Shown piece by piece: positions 59,122-64,000 of a DNA stretch of 64,000 nucleotides; the first letter of the stretch is position 1; each line of letters begins with the position of its first letter. The notes beneath the pieces are model-generated. The model was given only the letters and a program-made list of their open reading frames with translations. It did not search any database and had not been told where the DNA came from. This DNA is from Brevibacterium sp. 'Marine' (lineage in GTDB: Bacteria > Actinomycetota > Actinomycetes > Actinomycetales > Brevibacteriaceae), in NCBI RefSeq assembly GCF_012844365.1, contig NZ_CP051626.1, positions 3,286,001-3,350,000 of the forward strand. Direction: 5' to 3'. The position numbers and the translations under genes are program-made.

Positions 59122-59325
59122 ATGAGCGAGGATCCCAACGTTGAGGCCCTCCGCCAGGACGATTCCAACTGGAAGCTGGGCCTTTTCTACGCATCGTTGC
59201 GAGACCGCGCTCCGCTGGTTCCGAAGCGCTATGGCTGGGGGCGGACCGTCAATTTCGGCAGTCCTTGGGTCTGGCTGGCCGGAGCCATTGCAATCATCGT
59301 GGTTGTTTGGGGTGTGTTCTTCTGA
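59122..59325 (+). CDS. DUF5808-type small membrane protein
   Basis: 67 residues. DDSNWKLGLFYASLRDRAPL, VPKRYGWGRTVNFGSPWVW is the short DUF5808 signature, followed by one hydrophobic helix (LAGAIAIIVVVWGVFF). In other proteins this domain stands beside membrane helices; role unknown. Confidence 0.75.
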   Translation: MSEDPNVEALRQDDSNWKLGLFYASLRDRAPLVPKRYGWGRTVNFGSPWVWLAGAIAIIVVVWGVFF

Positions 59326-59475
59326 CGAACGCCCCGAGAGCGAGGCACCGCTAGTCCACAGCGTGGCCCGCCTTCGGCGAACTCTGGCCATCTTCTTCCC
59401 AGCACCTCACGCCGACCGGCGGGTGGGTGCATGATGGAGGGGAACGGTGAGCAGCCTCGGCGAGGAGGATCTTCG

Positions 59476-60153
59476 ATGCGACACGATGAGGAGCGTCCGG
59501 GCACCAGCGGGTTCCTGGCCGACGGGACGGTGCCGGGGCACTGGACGCAGGTGCTCAGGTCGATGCGGGCGAATCCGTTCACGCACCTCTCGCTGGATGA
59601 GGTGCGCACCGAGGCGGCACACCAGCTCATCATCGCACCTTCCCCCGAGGTGGCCCGTGCGTGCTTCGGGGAGATGCTCGATGCATGCGGGGACTCGGTT
59701 GAGGTCGTCAGGCTCGAGGATCTAGTGCCGGACCGCGTCCCTGCGGGGACGTGGGTGTTTCTGCCGCATCGGCAGGACGGTTGGACGGATCTCGAGGACG
59801 CCTCAACGAAGCTGCGGGCGGCTTTGGTCAAGGAGAATTCGTCACGGCAGTCCGAAAGCAAGCTGGTCCTCATGGAGTACGGGATCAACCTATGGATGTG
59901 GGCGGAGCCGCCGTCGAGTGGCGGCGACCCCGTCTGCCACGCCGGCGAACTCATCAGCTGGGAAAGCGCGTGGGCGCTGGGCGCGAGCGGAAGCGATGAA
60001 GATGGCACCGTGGGCGCAGAGCATGAACCGGGAAACATAATGGACGCGGGCAACAACTCTGCAGCAATGCCGTTACCGTCGACTGTATCGGCCCGCCCGC
60101 CGATCTACTTCGGCCTGCCGCCCGTCCTCCGCAAGCGCCGCTGGGACAACTGA
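59476..60153 (+). CDS. Hypothetical protein, unknown function
   Basis: 225 residues. No recognised domain; the central part is ordered-looking (LIIAPSPEVARACFGEMLDA, AGTWVFLPHRQDGWTDLEDA, LVLMEYGINLWMWAEPP) and the end is low complexity. ATG 59476 has AGGAGG about 8 nt upstream, better than the in-frame ATG codons at 59431-59436. No homologue recognised and the neighbours do not suggest a role. Confidence 0.6.
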   Translation: MRHDEERPGTSGFLADGTVPGHWTQVLRSMRANPFTHLSLDEVRTEAAHQLIIAPSPEVARACFGEMLDACGDSVEVVRLEDLVPDRVPAGTWVFLPHRQDGWTDLEDASTKLRAALVKENSSRQSESKLVLMEYGINLWMWAEPPSSGGDPVCHAGELISWESAWALGASGSDEDGTVGAEHEPGNIMDAGNNSAAMPLPSTVSARPPIYFGLPPVLRKRRWDN

Positions 60154-60173
60154 GCACATCCTCTGGCATACCC

Positions 60174-60251
60174 CTCGCCGACCGCTCGCCTTAGCGTCGA
60201 GCGCACAAACTATACAGCGAGCGGTCGACGCTAAGGTGAGCGGTCGGCGAG
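60174..60251. repeat. Long inverted repeat with 27-nt arms
   Basis: Arms 60174-60200 and 60225-60251, one mismatch (would pair G-U), loop of 24 nt. A partial third copy of the right arm (TGAGCGGTCGACGCTA) follows near 60269-60284. Located between convergent genes, so it can serve as a bidirectional terminator, or it is a REP-type element. Confidence 0.85.
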
Positions 60252-60294
60252 CACGAATGTGGCTGAGGTGAGCGGTCGACGCTAGCGTGCGCGG

Positions 60295-61092
60295 TCAACA
60301 GGCCCGGTGGATCGTCAGGTCCGTGCGTCCGGGATGGACACTGTCGATCAGTGCCCGAGTGGACCGGTCATAGTCTCCGCCCAGCATTCGGCGGTAGGGA
60401 CGCGCACGTTCCTCGGGCAGTCCCGTGATCCGAGAGGTCAGTCGCGCTGCTTCCCGTTCTCTGCCGGCGGTGCCGAGCCCGTCCGCGTCATAGACGACGT
60501 GGAGATCAAGAGTTTCGATTCCGACATACCACAGTGCACCATGTGTCAGCGGAAATAGCAGTGATTCGAGGTCGCCGCTGATTCCGCGTGGGCCCAGTGT
60601 TCGACTGTCGTCTCCTGCTGTGACGATGATCAGTGCTTTCCTGCCCATGAGCCGACCGTCGCCGTATCGTCTCGGCAGACCAGTGGAGTCATCGACCTCA
60701 CCTTGCGCGAAACCGGTCTGCAGCACGCGGTCGATCCATCCTTTGAGCATCGCGGGTGGCCCGTACCACCACAGCGGAAACTGGAGAACCAAGAGTTCGG
60801 ATGCCGCCAGCCGCTGCTGTTCGCGTCTCACCTCAGGCTCGACCTCACCCCGGGCGTAGGCTTCGCCAGTCAGCTCCGCCAGGTTCCCAACGGCGCCGGA
60901 CAGACTTCCGAGATCATGTTCACCGAGCGTCGGGTTGAAGCGTTCGGCGTAGAGGTCTGACACCGTGAGCTCGTACTTTTCGGCCAGGGCGGCTCGGCCA
61001 ACCTGGAGCAGGTGCCTGTTGAGCGAATCTGCCTGCGGATGTGTGTATACCCAGTGAGCGCGACCGGAGATTGGTTCATGAAATGAGTTCAT
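60295..61092 (-). CDS. Flavodoxin-fold NAD(P)H:quinone-type oxidoreductase
   Basis: 265 residues, NQO/MdaB-like: HWVYTHPQADSLNRHLLQV, QFPLWWYGPPAMLKGWIDRV, ALIIVTAGDDSRTLGPRG. The ATG lies inside a TGAGT-N5-ACTCA dyad (61084-61098). Divergent from an AraC regulator. It probably reduces quinones or electrophiles. Confidence 0.84.
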   Translation of the reverse strand: MNSFHEPISGRAHWVYTHPQADSLNRHLLQVGRAALAEKYELTVSDLYAERFNPTLGEHDLGSLSGAVGNLAELTGEAYARGEVEPEVRREQQRLAASELLVLQFPLWWYGPPAMLKGWIDRVLQTGFAQGEVDDSTGLPRRYGDGRLMGRKALIIVTAGDDSRTLGPRGISGDLESLLFPLTHGALWYVGIETLDLHVVYDADGLGTAGREREAARLTSRITGLPEERARPYRRMLGGDYDRSTRALIDSVHPGRTDLTIHRAC

Positions 61093-61160
61093 GACTCAAT
61101 TACATACGAGGCACAAGAGACGGAGAATAGGCGACATGATCAAAATGATGCTTCATCGTC

Positions 61161-61166
61161 TAAAAT
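61161..61166 (+). promoter_or_regulatory. Leaderless -10 for the AraC gene
   Basis: TAAAAT, then GAGGAC, then GTG at 61173. The 6-nt spacing indicates a leaderless mRNA. Confidence 0.5.
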
Positions 61167-61172
61167 GAGGAC

Positions 61173-62114
61173 GTGGATGCTCTGACAAATGTGCTCACGC
61201 ATATCCGGTCGTCCGGCGCGCTGCTGGGAAGGACCTTGGCGAATCCGCCATGGTCTGCGGTGTTCGCGGAGAAGTCCTCTCTGACTCTCGTCGCCATGAT
61301 CCGGGGTGATGCGTGGATCGTCGATGGCGGACAGTCTCACCGGCTCGGGCCCCATGACATAGCCGTCATCGTCGGACAGACCCCTTTCGAGGTCACCAGT
61401 GACCCCGGAATGTCGTCTGATCCCATGTACGTCCAGACAGAGTCGGGAGTCTGCCTTGCCGCAGACGGAGGTATGGCTGACAGCATTGCGTTGGGGACCC
61501 GGACCTGCGGCACACAGTTGGATGCCGATGACACTATGTTGACCGGGTCATTCACTGTGAACGGTCGCGTAGCCGACCGCCTGCTGACGACACTCCCTCG
61601 GGTATTCGTCGTGCCGCACGAGTCCCAGCGCACGAAGACGCTGGGTCTTCTTGAGGCGGAGATCATGCGCGAAGAGCCCGGGCAACAGGTCATCCTCGAT
61701 CGGCTGCTCGACGTCGTGCTGGCTGCGGCGCTGCGGGACTGGTTCGCAATGCCCGAAGTTCAGGCCCCAGGCTGGTACCGCGCGAGCTCCGACCCGACCG
61801 TGGGCGCCGCGCTCAGCGCTATCCATGACTCCCCGCAGCGCCCATGGACCATCGCGACTCTGGCCGAACAGTCCAACGTCTCGCGAGCGACGCTGGCGAG
61901 ACGTTTCACCGAACTGCTGGGAGAGCCGCCTCTGACATACCTGACAAGCTGGCGTCTGTGCTTGGCCGCCGACCTCCTCGAACAGAGCGACTCGACAGTC
62001 GAATCCGTGGCGCTCGAAGTCGGCTACTCCAGCGGATACTCACTGAGCACTGCCTTCTATCGCGAGTACGGGATCCGCCCCAGCCGGTATCGCAGGGCGT
62101 CAGCCGACGCCTGA
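61173..62114 (+). CDS. AraC-family regulator with cupin N-terminus
   Basis: 313 residues. N-terminal cupin-type sensor about 20-190 (AMIRGDAWIVDGGQSHRL), C-terminal AraC double HTH from about 210 (IATLAEQSNVSRATLARRF, ESVALEVGYSSGYSLSTAFY). Start GTG 61173. Divergent from the quinone-type reductase; probable regulator of it. Confidence 0.86.
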   Translation: MDALTNVLTHIRSSGALLGRTLANPPWSAVFAEKSSLTLVAMIRGDAWIVDGGQSHRLGPHDIAVIVGQTPFEVTSDPGMSSDPMYVQTESGVCLAADGGMADSIALGTRTCGTQLDADDTMLTGSFTVNGRVADRLLTTLPRVFVVPHESQRTKTLGLLEAEIMREEPGQQVILDRLLDVVLAAALRDWFAMPEVQAPGWYRASSDPTVGAALSAIHDSPQRPWTIATLAEQSNVSRATLARRFTELLGEPPLTYLTSWRLCLAADLLEQSDSTVESVALEVGYSSGYSLSTAFYREYGIRPSRYRRASADA

Positions 62115-62128
62115 CGGCATCTGCTCCA

Positions 62129-62286
62129 TCACGCCTCGGCGACAACGACTCCGGCCGCCACGAGCAGCACGAAATACCCCCAGGCGTGGAGGACCTCGGG
62201 GATCTTCGGCACCTGCCGCCGAACCCGAAGAGCACGGTGGTCAGGCAGACGAGTCAGCCGATGAGAACGAGCCCGAGGAAGTCCAT
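62129..62286 (-). pseudogene. Broken small membrane-protein gene
   Basis: From ATG at 62286 the frame MDFLGLVLIG hits a TGA, then continues LVCLTTVLFGFGG; after a frameshift it resumes as a hydrophobic C-terminus (WGYFVLLVAAGVVVAEA) ending at 62129. One nonsense change and one frameshift restore a plausible ~52-residue two-helix protein. A sequencing error cannot be excluded. Confidence 0.45.
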
Positions 62287-62298
62287 GCTCTCAGGGAT

Positions 62299-63105
62299 TC
62301 AGAGTCGGGCGATGAGCAGCGGCTGAGTCACTGCTCCGACATAGCCGATCTCATCAGCCAGGTCGCCATTGGCGACACCGCGACCATCGGGGCCGACATG
62401 GGTGCGGACGTTCATGTTCAGCCACTCGGATCGCGGTTCCCGCGCGAAGGTCAGCGACAGCGACGGTGGGATGAACGTCCACTCCCCGTACGGCAGAGCT
62501 GCCGAGACGCCGTTGGCCGAGTCTGCCACGATGACGAACCGTTGAATCGGGCTGGTGTCCTCACCTGCGACGAGCGGGATGCGCGGGCGTACCCAGACAT
62601 CGGCCGCCCCGAGTTCCTGGAGCCCCCCGGAGACGAAGCGCCATTCGATAGCGCGACCGTAGCCCCAGTCGCGGCTGATGCCGGGGAAGTACTTCTGCTC
62701 CTGCGGTTCCGGCACCGAGGAGGCGTCGAAGGTCGAGGCCACCTCAACGCTGGAGTCGGGTGTCGAGCGCATCCGCCACGCGGTCGAGGTGACGGTCAGA
62801 CGATCCTCGGCCCAGAGTTTGGCCTCGACGAGTTCGATGCGCTTTCCGGGTCTCACGATCGTCGCCTCGGTGCGGATGCGGCCCTGCGGGATGGGGCCGA
62901 GCATGTCGATCGTCAACCGGCCGATGCTCATCGCTTCGTCCTCACGGACTCGTTCGACTGCGCGGGCGAGCAGCGCTGCGGGCGGCCCGCCGTGCTGCAT
63001 GCGTTCGTCCCAGGGGCTCGTCGTGGCCCGGGTCGAGTCGAATTCGTTCTCACCGCGAGGAAGGTAGAAGGCCTCAGGCAGTGGTGTGACCTCGTTGTCT
63101 GTCAC
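62299..63105 (-). CDS. Acyl-CoA thioesterase-like protein (double hot-dog, TesB type)
   Basis: 268 residues. QHGGPPAALLARAVERV near the N-terminus and LGPIPQGRIRTEATIVRPGK, then ADSANGVSAALPYGEW and SLSLTFAREPRSEWL are typical of the acyl-CoA thioesterase family with two hot-dog halves. Substrate unknown. Possibly linked to fatty-acyl or aromatic acyl-CoA metabolism. Confidence 0.8.
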   Translation of the reverse strand: MTDNEVTPLPEAFYLPRGENEFDSTRATTSPWDERMQHGGPPAALLARAVERVREDEAMSIGRLTIDMLGPIPQGRIRTEATIVRPGKRIELVEAKLWAEDRLTVTSTAWRMRSTPDSSVEVASTFDASSVPEPQEQKYFPGISRDWGYGRAIEWRFVSGGLQELGAADVWVRPRIPLVAGEDTSPIQRFVIVADSANGVSAALPYGEWTFIPPSLSLTFAREPRSEWLNMNVRTHVGPDGRGVANGDLADEIGYVGAVTQPLLIARL

Positions 63106-63462
63106 GAATCCTCCTCAATCGTTCGTTAAGTACTCAGGCTACTGCCTCTCGGCCTTTGCGGAGCATGAAAGCGCGAATTCCTTCTTGCTGTCGGCGATCA
63201 CCTCGGTTTCGAAGGAGTTCTTCCACGTCCGCAGCGGTCGTTTCTGCTGGGCGATGGCTGCACGGCCAGCCTGGGCGGTGTCGCGCAGGAGGGCGAGCGC
63301 GTTCGCCTGGCCCCTATTGTCGACGGCGATGGTGAGGACGTCGACCGTGCGGCTTCGGCTGAGACTTCAAACCTCTCCTAGGCCAACCAATCCACCTGGT
63401 TACACTTATAAGTGAAACTACCCTTGGAGCCAAGGTCTGATCAGCAAAATATGGGGGAGGCC
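63106..63462. other. Interval containing an unidentified gene remnant
   Basis: 357 nt. On the reverse strand, about 63139-63360 reads as an open C-terminus without a start (LRDTAQAGRAAIAQQKRPL, KNSFETEVIADSKKEFA, stop at 63139). The codon pattern is coding-like, so it appears to be a 5'-deleted gene. I cannot name the family. The right part is AT-richer and holds the promoter of the next gene. Confidence 0.45.
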
Positions 63463-63900
63463 ATGACCGCTGCAGCATCATCCGAACGCATCAACATCAG
63501 CGAGGAAACCGTCGAAGAGGCTCGCAATTTTGACGTGCCGAACGATGCCTCTCTCGCTATGCGTCACAGCGACGGAAGAACCACCGAACTCCCGTCAGGC
63601 ATCCAAGAAGCACTGCTGCATGCACTGCAGGGGATCGCCAAACAGGGAGCTGTCTCAATAGGGCAGCTTCCGGCCGAACTCACCTCGACCGTTGCAGCAG
63701 ATTTGCTCAGTGTCTCCCGGCCCACCTTGATGAAGTGGACTGCGCAAGGCCGGATAAGTTCATACAAGCGAGGGAGTCACACACGCTTCCACCGAGACGA
63801 AGTACTGGACTTGATACGAAGCAACGCAGAATCTCGTCGCGAAGCCTTCGAATCCCTGCGGCAAGTGGATGAGGAGCACGAACAGTTCATTGATGGCTGA
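63463..63900 (+). CDS. Excisionase-type DNA-binding antitoxin
   Basis: 145 residues. The C-terminal half is an HTH_17/excisionase-like domain (LTSTVAADLLSVSRPTLMKW, ISSYKRGSHTRFHRDEVLDL), used as antitoxin beside PIN toxins. ATG 63463 is preceded by GGGGAGG; a longer frame begins at 63412. GC content is lower than the window average. The start of a PIN-domain gene follows 59 nt later. Confidence 0.78.
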   Translation: MTAAASSERINISEETVEEARNFDVPNDASLAMRHSDGRTTELPSGIQEALLHALQGIAKQGAVSIGQLPAELTSTVAADLLSVSRPTLMKWTAQGRISSYKRGSHTRFHRDEVLDLIRSNAESRREAFESLRQVDEEHEQFIDG

Positions 63901-63959
63901 TTCAGCTCGCAATTCAGTTCGACCCCTTCACCAGCACTGCCGAGACGCCCGACGCTGAC

Positions 63960-64000
63960 ATGCCGCAGCGGGTCTTTGTCGATGCGAACATCTTCTCCAG
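63960..64000 (+). CDS. PIN-domain toxin, start only
   Basis: First 13 codons, MPQRVFVDANIFS, match the first strand and catalytic Asp of a PIN domain. The gene runs off the window. With the upstream excisionase-like protein it makes a toxin-antitoxin pair. Confidence 0.65.
   Translation, partial: MPQRVFVDANIFS

Noticed and set aside
1..64000. CRISPR array, tRNA or rRNA genes
   Set aside because: No regularly spaced repeats and no cloverleaf or rRNA-like segments were recognised on either strand; short tandem and inverted repeats found are isolated.

Overview
The window is high-GC, gene-dense DNA from an actinobacterium. Signs are frequent ATGA/GTGA gene overlaps, GTG starts, leaderless promoters of the TANNNT-N6/7-ATG type, a GvpA/F/G/J/K/L/O gas-vesicle set, ANTAR regulators and a CrtB/CrtI carotenoid pair. 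A Micrococcales member such as Brevibacterium is my best guess; this is inference from gene content, not a measured identity. I saw no rRNA, tRNA or CRISPR array and no complete insertion sequence.

Layout. 1-1.6 kb: the end of a carotenoid operon (crtB then crtI, leftward), with a palindromic operator on the crtB -10. 1.8-5.2 kb: a degenerate, probably domesticated transposase-like gene, a small conserved protein, a GAF-ANTAR regulator with a small GNAT-like gene, and a CBS-domain protein. 5.7-13.7 kb: an eleven-gene leftward gas-vesicle operon in which GvpA-like proteins carry extra domains (zinc ribbon; PH/GRAM-like) and which ends in a translationally coupled epimerase-helical bundle fusion. 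14-21.2 kb: a YbdK-type carboxylate-amine ligase, then a catabolic set (semialdehyde dehydrogenase, short-chain dehydrogenase, FAD reductase, MFS transporter). 21.4-28.5 kb: a divergent, leaderless locus with a membrane GT-C-like protein on one side and, on the other, a seven-gene chain (GT2, DUF2064, methyltransferase, membrane molybdopterin oxidoreductase, small membrane protein, MTA phosphorylase, GalE-like epimerase). Its glycosyltransferase/MTAP/epimerase core recalls the uncharacterised Rv0535-Rv0541c region of Mycobacterium tuberculosis (recalled from memory). 28.7-30 kb: a second copy of the ANTAR + GNAT cassette. 30-37.4 kb: a FUSC-like membrane protein, a 28-residue peptide gene, an extracytoplasmic thiol-redox operon (two DsbA-like proteins, CcdA, a lipoprotein) and an MFS exporter. 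37.7-47.6 kb: a mosaic of regulator/target pairs (MarR/DUF998, MerR/SDR), a class V aminotransferase, a low-GC NYN-domain gene, FdhD and Mog, DoxX, an LLM flavin oxidoreductase with its FMN reductase, and a VapBC pair. 48-57.5 kb: a Ca2+/H+ antiporter; a lysine-type operon (decarboxylase, APC permease, UspA, LysA) with a divergent LysR; an acyl-CoA synthetase. 57.7-64 kb: a secreted HNH-Excalibur nuclease, small hypotheticals, a flavodoxin-fold reductase with a divergent AraC regulator, a thioesterase, two gene remnants, and an excisionase-type antitoxin followed by the start of a PIN toxin.

The features I find most worth following are a HIP1-like palindromic word (CGCCGAGGCG and its complement) that recurs roughly 45-50 times by eye; the domain-fused gas-vesicle operon; the duplicated ANTAR-GNAT cassette; and the GT/molybdo-enzyme/MTAP locus, whose oxidoreductase carries an internal Tat-like motif after a multi-span membrane domain.
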